A stretch of 64,000 bases of DNA from Pseudomonas californiensis (GTDB lineage Bacteria > Pseudomonadota > Gammaproteobacteria > Pseudomonadales > Pseudomonadaceae), in assembly GCF_021147775.1 (NCBI RefSeq), contig NZ_JAGTPK010000007.1:124001-188000 (forward strand), written 5' to 3'. Below the pieces are notes generated by a model. That model worked only from the letters and a program-made list of their open reading frames with translations, was not told the origin of the DNA and made no database searches. Shown here piece by piece: positions 20,050-27,531 of this stretch. Positions within the stretch are counted from its first letter, which is position 1, and each line of letters starts with the position of its first letter. The position numbers and the translations under genes are program-made.

Positions 20050-20937
20050 ATGCCCTTTCGTGACCCGCACCGCGCACTACTCCGCCTGCTGCTCGCCATG
20101 TTTTTTGTGGCCCTGCCTTGCGTGAGCCATGCGCGCGAAACGCTGACCTGGCTCTTGCGCGACTTGCCGCCATCGACGATTTTCGCGGGTTCGATGCAAG
20201 GCCAAGGGGCGATTGACCAATTAATGCCGCTGCTGATGGCCCGGATGCCTGAATACGACCACGTTCTGATGCATGTCAATCGGGCCAGAGGTATGCAAAT
20301 GCTGACCGAAGGCAACTCGCTCAGTTGCGACCCCACTCTTTTATGGACACCGGAACGGGCCAGGACCATTGTTTTCTCGGTCCCTGCCTTTGTAATGTTC
20401 AGCAGCGGCCTGATCATGCACAAGCAAGACCTGGCCAGGGTCGAACCCTTCGTTTCCGAAGGCAAGGTAGATTTTGCGGCGCTGATGGCCAGCAAGGTCA
20501 TCAAGCTGGGGATTGTAGCTGAACGCAGTTACGGCGGGATTATCGACAAGACGTTACAGAACACCCGCCCAAACGAACTGAGCCTGCATTACGGGAGCGA
20601 TGCGATGGGCAGCCTGCTGCAGATGGCACGGGCAGGACGCTTGCAGGGGCTGCTCGGCTTCTGGTTCGAAACACGCTATCAGTCCATGCAGCAGGGTATC
20701 GACCCGCAAGAGTGGACGTTTTTGCCCATTCAGGGCAACCCGGTCTATCAGTCGGCTTACATCGGCTGCAGCAACACCGCTGAGGGTGAGCGGGCCATCG
20801 CGCTTATAAATCAGGCGATGCTGGTGCTACGCGAAAGCGATCTGATGGGCTTTTACGCCCAATGGCTTGAGCCCGAACAGCGGCAGCGCTATCTGCAGGA
20901 CGTCAAAGCAATTTTCGACGCCAATGAAACCCGGTAA
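20050..20937 (+). CDS. Periplasmic substrate-binding-like protein (TIGR02285 type)
   Basis: A 295-residue exported protein: signal peptide of about 28 residues (RALLRLLLAMFFVALPCVSHA) followed by an amino-acid-binding-type (SBP_bac_3-like) domain beginning TLTWLLRDLPPSTIF. Related proteins form a conserved family (TIGR02285) not tied to a transporter. No permease or ATPase genes lie nearby, so it may serve a sensor or be an orphan binding protein. The ligand is unknown. Confidence 0.8.
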   Translation: MPFRDPHRALLRLLLAMFFVALPCVSHARETLTWLLRDLPPSTIFAGSMQGQGAIDQLMPLLMARMPEYDHVLMHVNRARGMQMLTEGNSLSCDPTLLWTPERARTIVFSVPAFVMFSSGLIMHKQDLARVEPFVSEGKVDFAALMASKVIKLGIVAERSYGGIIDKTLQNTRPNELSLHYGSDAMGSLLQMARAGRLQGLLGFWFETRYQSMQQGIDPQEWTFLPIQGNPVYQSAYIGCSNTAEGERAIALINQAMLVLRESDLMGFYAQWLEPEQRQRYLQDVKAIFDANETR

Positions 20938-20964
20938 CGATCCCGACATCAGCAAGGCAAAAAA

Positions 20965-20998
20965 AGAAACCCCGAACAGAGGGGAGACTGTTCGGGGT
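20965..20998 (-). terminator. Strong hairpin terminator, minus strand
   Basis: An 11-bp perfect stem ACCCCGAACAG (20969-20979) / CTGTTCGGGGT (20988-20998), loop 8 nt. Read leftward it is followed by TTTCTTTTTTT, so it ends leftward transcripts, presumably from the DUF3509 gene 114 bp away. It may also end the convergent binding-protein message despite lacking a T-run on that side. Confidence 0.8.
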
Positions 20999-21111
20999 AA
21001 ACATGACCCATTCAGGCCAGTACGTCAGACCTTGATCGCCGGAGCACAACGATCAATCCTGCCGTACTTGATGAGAGCACTCAATGCTTTCAGGGTTCCG
21101 CACCACACGTG

Positions 21112-21405
21112 TCAAAATGCAGGTGCGGCAGTAAACACGCGACCTATGGCCGCGTTGCGCATCGCGGCAATGACGCACGGCTCGATCCTGCCTTCAGCGA
21201 CCATCAGATCTCGACGTAACCCATCGACAACGTCCGTCAACTGGCGCTTGTCGCTCAACTGATCGGCTGTAAATGTGCGCGCAATCACGCGTGCACCGGT
21301 TGTATCGTTCAGCGTCACCAGACGCTCACCTCGAGAGCCCGCCTGACCAATGACGGCCTGGTAGGGAGCCAGCGCTTCGCTTAGCAGCAAGCTGATATTT
21401 TCCAT
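21112..21405 (-). CDS. DUF3509 family protein
   Basis: A 97-residue cytoplasmic protein from ATG 21405 (MENISLLLSEAL); the frame extends to a GTG at 21417. GERLVTLNDTTGARVIAR and LRRDLMVAEGRIEP match the small DUF3509 family found in Pseudomonas. Function unknown. It is monocistronic, with a terminator downstream and a 327-bp gap upstream. Confidence 0.78.
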   Translation of the reverse strand: MENISLLLSEALAPYQAVIGQAGSRGERLVTLNDTTGARVIARTFTADQLSDKRQLTDVVDGLRRDLMVAEGRIEPCVIAAMRNAAIGRVFTAAPAF

Positions 21406-21732
21406 CCGGATCACCACTCAACAGTTTGAATGCAAAGGTGCTTACCAATGACCATCGGCGATGACGGAAAGTTCTTTCCATCGCAGGGTCGAGCGCCTGC
21501 CTGAATTCGAGCATGCCCCTGAAATGTGACAGGGAAAAAACAGGACACCTACGTCCACGGCTGTGTCCCAGTATGAAACTGTTACAGCCAGTGTGCTGAC
21601 TCGTCATCATCGTGTAGGAATATTCGTCAAAAATAAGCTCAAATCCCTACAAGTAGCCCTATCAAGGCACCGCAGCCATAAACAATCGTCTCAGATGCAA
21701 TACCATTGGCCACCCTTTATTGGAGCTAGACC
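21406..21732. other. Divergent intergenic region with TTCCTACA-like sites
   Basis: 327 bp between the DUF3509 gene (leftward) and the LuxR-type regulator gene (rightward). The part nearest the regulator is AT-richer. It contains the inverted TGTAGGAA / TCCCTACA pair listed separately; nothing else is recognised. Confidence 0.5.
21613..21651. promoter_or_regulatory. Inverted TTCCTACA-like repeat upstream of LuxR-type regulator
   Basis: TGTAGGAA (21613-21620; TTCCTACA on the other strand) and TCCCTACA (21644-21651) form an inverted pair with one mismatch. They resemble the TTCYTACA half-site reported for EvgA, the regulator paired with EvgS, a relative of the sensor encoded here. They lie 82-120 bp upstream of the regulator start. 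Function is inferred from resemblance only. Confidence 0.4.
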
Positions 21733-22395
21733 TTGAGCGCTTGTACTGATCTTCCGTTGCGGATCATCGTGGCTGATGATCACCCCATTTTTCTCATAGG
21801 TCTGCGCGTGGTGCTGGAGCAGGACGATGCCGCCAGAGTCATTGCCGTGGCGAGTAATCCTGATGAACTGCTGGCCGAGCTCGCGAGGCACTCCTGCGAT
21901 GTGCTGGTGACCGACTTCATGATGCCTGTGGAACAACAGAATGACGGCCTGCGGCTGTTGCAACGCATTCAGCGGGACTTTCCTGCGTTGCCGGTCGTGG
22001 TGGTGACTACGCTGAGTAATGCGGGGCTGTTCCAGGCCATGCTGGCACTCAACGTCAGAGGGCTGCTGAGCAAGGCCAGCGTGGCCGGGGAATTGCCGGA
22101 CGCGATAGAAGCTGTGCGACGCGGCCAGATATTCCTTGCAGACTCGGTGCGCTGCGTCCTGAACGAAGCGCAAACACGTGGGTCCGACACGCTGGTAGCG
22201 TTCGAGCGACTGTCACCCAAGGAGCTCGAAGTGCTGCGCCTTCTTTCGGCAGGCTCGGCCGTCGGGCAGATCGCGGCGAAGTTGAACCGCAGCAAACAGA
22301 CGGTCAGTGCCCAGAAGGTCAGCGCCATGCGCAAACTGGGGCTGACCAATGACGCGGCGCTGTTTATCTATCTGCAGGAACACGGCCTTTCCTGA
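21733..22395 (+). CDS. LuxR/FixJ-type response regulator (BvgA/RocA-like)
   Basis: A 220-residue regulator starting at TTG 21733 with GGAG 7 nt upstream; no better in-frame ATG precedes the receiver. The receiver (IIVADDHPIFLIG; phospho-acceptor in LVTDFMMP; Lys in LLSKAS) is followed by a LuxR-type helix-turn-helix (LSPKELEVLRLLSAGSAVG; NRSKQTVSAQKVSAMRKLG). It should be the DNA-binding output of the large hybrid kinase at 23786-27427, as BvgA, EvgA and RocA1 are for their kinases. Its 3' end overlaps the convergent EAL gene by 28 bp. Confidence 0.92.
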   Translation: MSACTDLPLRIIVADDHPIFLIGLRVVLEQDDAARVIAVASNPDELLAELARHSCDVLVTDFMMPVEQQNDGLRLLQRIQRDFPALPVVVVTTLSNAGLFQAMLALNVRGLLSKASVAGELPDAIEAVRRGQIFLADSVRCVLNEAQTRGSDTLVAFERLSPKELEVLRLLSAGSAVGQIAAKLNRSKQTVSAQKVSAMRKLGLTNDAALFIYLQEHGLS

Positions 22396-23648
22396 ACGTC
22401 TGGAGACAACCGCTCCGGATGGATATGCCGGCGCTCGTCCAGCCACTGACTCAGGTCAGCAGCGCTCATCGGACGTGCGATGAAGTAGCCCTGGATGGCA
22501 GGTGCGTCGAGCATCAAAAGGCTGTGAAAATCGTCAAGCGTCTCGACACCCTCGACCACTACAGTCATGGCCAGGCGCTTCGCCATGAGCATCGTCCCGG
22601 CCACCACCGCTGACTTGCGAGCATCTTCCGCCATCCCACGGACGAATTCAGTGGGGATTTTCAGCTCACTGAAAGGCCACTGGAGTAATCGTTCAATACT
22701 CGACGCGCCCATGCCGAAGTCGTCGATGGACAATCTGCAGCCATGCATGCATAGCCTTAACAAACCTTCCATTTGCCATGCCTTCGGCTGCTCGGCGTCC
22801 TGCTCCAGCATCTCGAGCGTCAGCACGTTTGCTGGCAGTTGGTAATCTGCCAGCGCCTGCAGGACCCGCTCAGAAAAGTCAGCCTGCTGCAGCAATTGCG
22901 GAGCGATATTGACTGCAACGGGCAAAGCCTGACCATGAGAATTCATTCTCTGCGCAGAAAACTGCAGGGCCTGATCCAGAATCCGCCAGGTCAGAGGGGC
23001 CAGGAGCCCTTCGCTCGCGACGGTTTCCAGAAAGCGCCCCGGCGACAGCAGGCCATATTGCGGATGTTGCCAGCGGGCCAGCGCTTCAACGCCCAGTACC
23101 GCACCGTCGAGACTGACCTTTGGTTGAAAATGAGCGATCCACTGCGCGGTGATGCGGTTCATGTCAGAGAGGGTGCAGGCGGATGGGATAAACAGTTGTT
23201 CTGCACTCAAAAGCCCTGACCCGGAATCGTCCGGCAGGTCTTCATCGGGCAACTGCCGAGCGCGCTCATAGACCTCGATAAGTTCGTGCAAGGCCGCGGC
23301 GCAAGTCGGTTTCTGAAGACAGCCCAGCACCTCCAGACCTTGACCGAGCGCCAATTGCGCAACGCCCTCCAGCACACATTGATCGGTACTACTGAGCACG
23401 ATCAGCGCATTGGCCTGTTTGTCCTGCGCCAGATGACGAATCAGATCCAGCCCATCGGGGCCGTCCATCTGCAAATCACAGATAGCGATATCAACCGGCC
23501 CGCGGCTCAGCAGTGACAGTCGGGCAGCCTCGACGCTGTCGGCTGTCAGCACATCGAATACCTGATTGGCATTGAGCATCTGGTGCAGCGCCATCAACTG
23601 AAAGGGATGGTCTTCGAGGATCAGAACCTTGAGTGAACGCACAGTCAT
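22368..23648 (-). CDS. EAL-domain response regulator (RocR/BvgR-like), degenerate KxD motif
   Basis: A 426-residue protein: an N-terminal receiver (LILEDHPFQ, phospho-acceptor Asp58 in ICDLQM, Lys113) and a C-terminal EAL cyclic-di-GMP phosphodiesterase domain. Conserved EAL residues are Glu188 (GVEALARW), Asn247, Glu279, Glu282, Asp309-Asp310 (IDDFG), Lys330, Glu366 (EGVE) and Gln386. The aspartate two residues after the conserved Lys is Pro332 (LKIPTEF instead of LKID), and loop 6 reads DFGMGASS rather than DFGxGYSS. Activity may therefore be low or absent. ATG 23648 is chosen; the frame opens at 23723. It is encoded downstream of the hybrid kinase, as RocR is of RocS1. Confidence 0.9.
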   Translation of the reverse strand: MTVRSLKVLILEDHPFQLMALHQMLNANQVFDVLTADSVEAARLSLLSRGPVDIAICDLQMDGPDGLDLIRHLAQDKQANALIVLSSTDQCVLEGVAQLALGQGLEVLGCLQKPTCAAALHELIEVYERARQLPDEDLPDDSGSGLLSAEQLFIPSACTLSDMNRITAQWIAHFQPKVSLDGAVLGVEALARWQHPQYGLLSPGRFLETVASEGLLAPLTWRILDQALQFSAQRMNSHGQALPVAVNIAPQLLQQADFSERVLQALADYQLPANVLTLEMLEQDAEQPKAWQMEGLLRLCMHGCRLSIDDFGMGASSIERLLQWPFSELKIPTEFVRGMAEDARKSAVVAGTMLMAKRLAMTVVVEGVETLDDFHSLLMLDAPAIQGYFIARPMSAADLSQWLDERRHIHPERLSPDVQERPCSCR

Positions 23649-23715
23649 GCCTAAAGAGTCAGAGCCGTCGGGGCCGGGGAAACCGTACTCTAGACACACC
23701 CGGACGCAAACCCCA

Positions 23716-23729
23716 TAGGACAAGTCCTA
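23716..23729. promoter_or_regulatory. 14-bp palindrome upstream of EAL gene
   Basis: TAGGAC-AA-GTCCTA, a perfect 6-2-6 inverted repeat in the 137-bp gap between the hybrid kinase stop and the EAL gene start, centred about 75 bp upstream of that start. Its size suits a dimeric LuxR-type regulator. Function inferred. Confidence 0.45.
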
Positions 23730-23785
23730 AACTGAGTCTCGCGGCCTCTCAGCCCCCCTTGGGGCAAGCCCTCAGACGCGTCTGC

Positions 23786-26700
23786 TCAATCCTCCGGCAG
23801 GTCGATCAAGTGCAGTTCGATCTCTATCTTCAGATTGCCGATTGCGATCTCCAGCACCCGCCAACGCTCAACAAGATCGTCAGTACCTTCACGCGACACG
23901 CAGTCGTCCAGCGACGCACAGGCCTTGGCCAACGGCACAGCATCAATGAGGCAGGCAGCCCCTTTGAGACGATGCAACGACGCCGCAAGAATCTCCCCAT
24001 CCTGAGTCCTGGCGGCGTGTTCAAGGACTGAATGCTCATGGAGAAGGTTCTTCCACAGTTCGGCCAGTAAACGCTGTATCTGCTCATCATTGGCCTGCGT
24101 CATGCGCCGCAGGGTATTGATATCAAAGTTTGACTCACCGACCAGATTCGCCAACTCCTGGGACAGCCGCTGGAGCGAAAGCGGCTTTATCAGCAGACCG
24201 TCCATGCCTGACAGCTCACAACGCCGTCCTTCCTCACTCATGGCATTGGCAGTACAACCGATCACCGGGCAACGTGGTCGCCCTTCCTGCGCCTCTATCC
24301 GCCGAATCGCCTCGGTCAGCGCATAACCGCTGACACCGGGCATGTTGCAGTCAGTGATGATGGCGTCGAACCCACCTTCACGCCATGTCTGGAGCGCCTC
24401 CTCTCCCCCCGCTGCGGTCACCACTTGATGCCCCAGAAACTCCAACTGCCGGGTCAGCACAAGCCGGTTGGCTGACAGATCATCGACCACCATCAATCGC
24501 AGGCTCTGCTGTATTAAAGGCGGCTCGACCCAGTCGGTATCGGGTACGGAGGCTGGTTCGACCCGGCTCAACGGCACATCGATAATGACCAATGTGCCCT
24601 GCTCTGGCTCACTCTGCAGTGTGATGGCACCGCTCATCAACTCGACCAACTGTCTGGAAATACTCAGCCCCAGTCCGGTACCGCCATAACGTGATGCGGT
24701 GTCATCACTGGCCTGGGTGAATGGCTGAAACATCGTCGACTGTCGCTCAGGTGCGATGCCCACGCCGCTGTCCTGCACAGTGATGCGCAGGTGTGTGACA
24801 TCGATGGATTCGTCATGCACGTCGACCGCTATGACTACAGCCCCCTCGAACGTGAACTTCAGCGCGTTGCCCACCACGTTGTGCATGATCTGACGCAATC
24901 GCAACGGGTCGAGCCAATAGTCACCGCGTGCACGCTCAGCAAATTCCAGCCGAAGCTCCAGCACCCTGGCGCGAGCCTGAGCGTCAAAAAGTTGTGCCAC
25001 ACTCTGAAAAAAAGGCTGGAGTGAGGTCACCTCAAGCGACAGCTGCATGCCCCCCGCTTCGATTTTCGCCAGATCCAGACTGTCGCCTACCAGTGCAACC
25101 AGCTCTCTCGCCGAGCGGTGCGCCACCTCCAGCGCTTCGGATGGTTTATCACCCCGACGGATTGCCTGTTCGCATTCGAGCTCCAGCAAGCCGATGATCG
25201 CCCCCATCGGCGTACGAATCTCATGGCTCATGATGGCCAGAAATGCACTCTTGGCCTGATTGGCCTGATCAGCGTGTCGTAACGCTTCCTCAAGTCGCCG
25301 CTCCAGACGCTTGCGCTCGGTGATATCGATCCAGCCGCCGAGCAAACCCTGGAGCGTACCATCGGCATCAAAGAACGGAACCGTCCATTGCCAGGCGTCC
25401 ACGCGCTTGCCAGACAGCTCCATCGTGCGGTCCGCGAAGATCGGACGATGGGTTTGCAATAATGTCAGGTAATCCGCATGCATTTGTTCGGCGACCGGCC
25501 GCGACATAAAGTCGATGTCTGTCAGACGTCGGCCATTCATCTGCTCAAAGCTGACCCCAAAGCTGTTCTCGTAGCTACGGTTGCAGGAGATCAGGCGTCC
25601 CTTCAAATCGCGGACATAGATAGGGTTGGGAATCCCGTCGAACAATGCCCGCTTGAACGCGAGTTGATCGTTGAGCTGCGCCTCGGCCTTCATACGCTGA
25701 CGGATATGCACCTTGAGCTGGCCGCTCCAGAGCAGCGAAACCAGACCAACCAGCACCGCCAGCGTCACAACCCATAGCACCCACGACGGTATTCGACTCC
25801 AGAGCGAGGGTTGAGGCAGCAACGCCCCCAGCCACTTCATTCGAATGGAGCGCAGCTCGGCCACAGGAAATTCTTCAAGTGCCTTGTTGAGAATGCTCAA
25901 CAGCTCCGGCTGCGACTTGATCACTGAAAAGCGATCCGGCGACCATTTGCCCTCAACGCTTCGTGCCACCCTGAGCTTGCCCGGCGGAAAGAGATAGGCC
26001 CCGGCTTCGTTCTGGATGGTCGCATCTGCCAGGCCGCTCTCGACCAAGGCTCGCGCCTGATCGTACGTATCGGCAAGCCGAATCTGAATAAGCGGATGTT
26101 CGCGCCTTATCTGCTCCTCAAGAGCATGGCGTGCGGGCAACGCCAGTACATGGCCTTCAAGTCCCTCAAGCGAAACATTGGGCGAGCTGTCGGCACGCAC
26201 GACAAATACCCAGCTGTTTCCGCCAAACGAGTAGGTGAAATCAAGAAACCGGCGACGCTCATCGTTTTCCGCCAGGGTTGTATTCATTTCCGCCTCAGCG
26301 GTGCGAAGTATCTCCATGCTTCGCTGCGTGGAAGGCACCTCCTTGTGAACGAACTGCAGGCCGGTCATGCGTGAGATACGAGCCAGCACATCGACATTGA
26401 GACCCACCCACTGGCCATTGCTGTCCTTGTAAACGTAAGGCGGATGCTGGGTGGTCGAGATCGTCACCCTCGGATGCTTGAGTATCCAGCGCCGCTCGAC
26501 ACCCGTCAGGTTGATTCGATGCCCATCCAGGTCGGCCCCTAACCCGCTGGTCCAGCGTCCGAGTATTTCGCGATGCGCAGAGCTGTCCAGACTGGCCAGC
26601 GCACGGTCAATGAGCATCAACAGGCGCTGCTGATCCTCACGCACGGCAAATGCAAAGCCGACCGGCGGCAACTCGCTCTCGAACTTGATCTGCAACCCAA

Positions 26701-27427
26701 GATAGGGTCGTAATCCGGTATAGGCCCGAACGATGACCTCATTACCGATGAACACATCGACATCGCCCTGATTGATGGCTTCCAGGGCGCTGGGCAGGTT
26801 GGGGGCGATGACAATTTCACTGTCCGGATACACGCGATGTGCAACGTCTGAATCGGCATAACCGTCCAGCAGGACCACCTTTTTCGAGGCCAGGTTCGAC
26901 GGCAGGCTCTGGTCCTTCCCTCGACCGACCACCACCGCTCGGTCAGGCATGTACTCGGTGGAAAAGGCCAGCCCCTTTACCCCGCGCTCAAATCCGTTGG
27001 CGCTGGTGAGAATATCGATACTGCCGTCGCGCAGTGCGGCAATCGCTTCATCGCGTTTGGCAAAGCCGGTGACCTGAACCGTTGTGTTCAGCTGATCACC
27101 AACAAGGCTCAGGTAATCGGCACTGATGCCCTGATAACGATTGCGGTCGGTCGTGATATCGATGGGCTCGTAATCGGCAATGGTGATGCCGACTCTGAGC
27201 ACCTTGTGCTGATCGAGCCATTCTCGGTCAGGCTCATCCAGAGGCAGGTCCTCAGACGCCTGGAAAGGCGTCACCAAGGCGAATGGCAAACTCTGTGCGG
27301 CACCGACCGCCTGAGCCAAAAACATTATCAACAGAAAAGGCAGAGAGCGTCGGACACCGCGTCGCTTTCCCGATCGTGCCGCTGTGCACGCCTCCCTGAC
27401 ATCACCTTGCCTGCTTGCCTGTTTCAC
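23786..27427 (-). CDS. BvgS/EvgS/RocS-like unorthodox hybrid sensor kinase
   Basis: A 1213-residue inner-membrane sensor. In order: N-terminal hydrophobic signal/anchor (SLPFLLIMFLAQAVGAA), two periplasmic binding-protein (SBP_bac_3) domains at about 75-300 and 310-540, a membrane helix (WVLWVVTLAVLVGLVSLLW), a PAS domain at about 595-705, HisKA with MSHEIRTPMGAI, an ATPase domain (NVVGNALKF; GTGLGLSISRQL), a receiver (MVVDDLSANR; ITDCNMPGVSG) and a C-terminal HPt (LHRLKGAACL). Every phosphorelay residue is present. The start is GTG 27427 with a weak ribosome site. It resembles RocS1, whose partners RocR and RocA1 are arranged as the genes here. Confidence 0.94.
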   Translation of the reverse strand: MKQASRQGDVREACTAARSGKRRGVRRSLPFLLIMFLAQAVGAAQSLPFALVTPFQASEDLPLDEPDREWLDQHKVLRVGITIADYEPIDITTDRNRYQGISADYLSLVGDQLNTTVQVTGFAKRDEAIAALRDGSIDILTSANGFERGVKGLAFSTEYMPDRAVVVGRGKDQSLPSNLASKKVVLLDGYADSDVAHRVYPDSEIVIAPNLPSALEAINQGDVDVFIGNEVIVRAYTGLRPYLGLQIKFESELPPVGFAFAVREDQQRLLMLIDRALASLDSSAHREILGRWTSGLGADLDGHRINLTGVERRWILKHPRVTISTTQHPPYVYKDSNGQWVGLNVDVLARISRMTGLQFVHKEVPSTQRSMEILRTAEAEMNTTLAENDERRRFLDFTYSFGGNSWVFVVRADSSPNVSLEGLEGHVLALPARHALEEQIRREHPLIQIRLADTYDQARALVESGLADATIQNEAGAYLFPPGKLRVARSVEGKWSPDRFSVIKSQPELLSILNKALEEFPVAELRSIRMKWLGALLPQPSLWSRIPSWVLWVVTLAVLVGLVSLLWSGQLKVHIRQRMKAEAQLNDQLAFKRALFDGIPNPIYVRDLKGRLISCNRSYENSFGVSFEQMNGRRLTDIDFMSRPVAEQMHADYLTLLQTHRPIFADRTMELSGKRVDAWQWTVPFFDADGTLQGLLGGWIDITERKRLERRLEEALRHADQANQAKSAFLAIMSHEIRTPMGAIIGLLELECEQAIRRGDKPSEALEVAHRSARELVALVGDSLDLAKIEAGGMQLSLEVTSLQPFFQSVAQLFDAQARARVLELRLEFAERARGDYWLDPLRLRQIMHNVVGNALKFTFEGAVVIAVDVHDESIDVTHLRITVQDSGVGIAPERQSTMFQPFTQASDDTASRYGGTGLGLSISRQLVELMSGAITLQSEPEQGTLVIIDVPLSRVEPASVPDTDWVEPPLIQQSLRLMVVDDLSANRLVLTRQLEFLGHQVVTAAGGEEALQTWREGGFDAIITDCNMPGVSGYALTEAIRRIEAQEGRPRCPVIGCTANAMSEEGRRCELSGMDGLLIKPLSLQRLSQELANLVGESNFDINTLRRMTQANDEQIQRLLAELWKNLLHEHSVLEHAARTQDGEILAASLHRLKGAACLIDAVPLAKACASLDDCVSREGTDDLVERWRVLEIAIGNLKIEIELHLIDLPED

Positions 27428-27486
27428 AACGACTGACTCATCTGTATGGCCTGAAAACTCTCAAAGTTTGGCACGTACACATGAGA

Positions 27487-27508
27487 AGGCCCGCCAAGTG
27501 GCGGGCCT
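27487..27508 (-). terminator. Hairpin downstream of thrC
   Basis: AGGCCCGCC (27487-27495) pairs perfectly with GGCGGGCCT (27500-27508), 4-nt loop, 24 bp past the thrC stop. Read leftward the stem is followed by TCTC, so the T-run is poor. It separates thrC from the hybrid kinase gene. Confidence 0.65.
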
Positions 27509-27531
27509 AAAGTTGTTACACAACGATTCGA

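Noticed and set aside
20050..20937. Complete ABC transporter locus
   Set aside because: Only the binding-protein-like gene is present; no permease or ATPase genes flank it.
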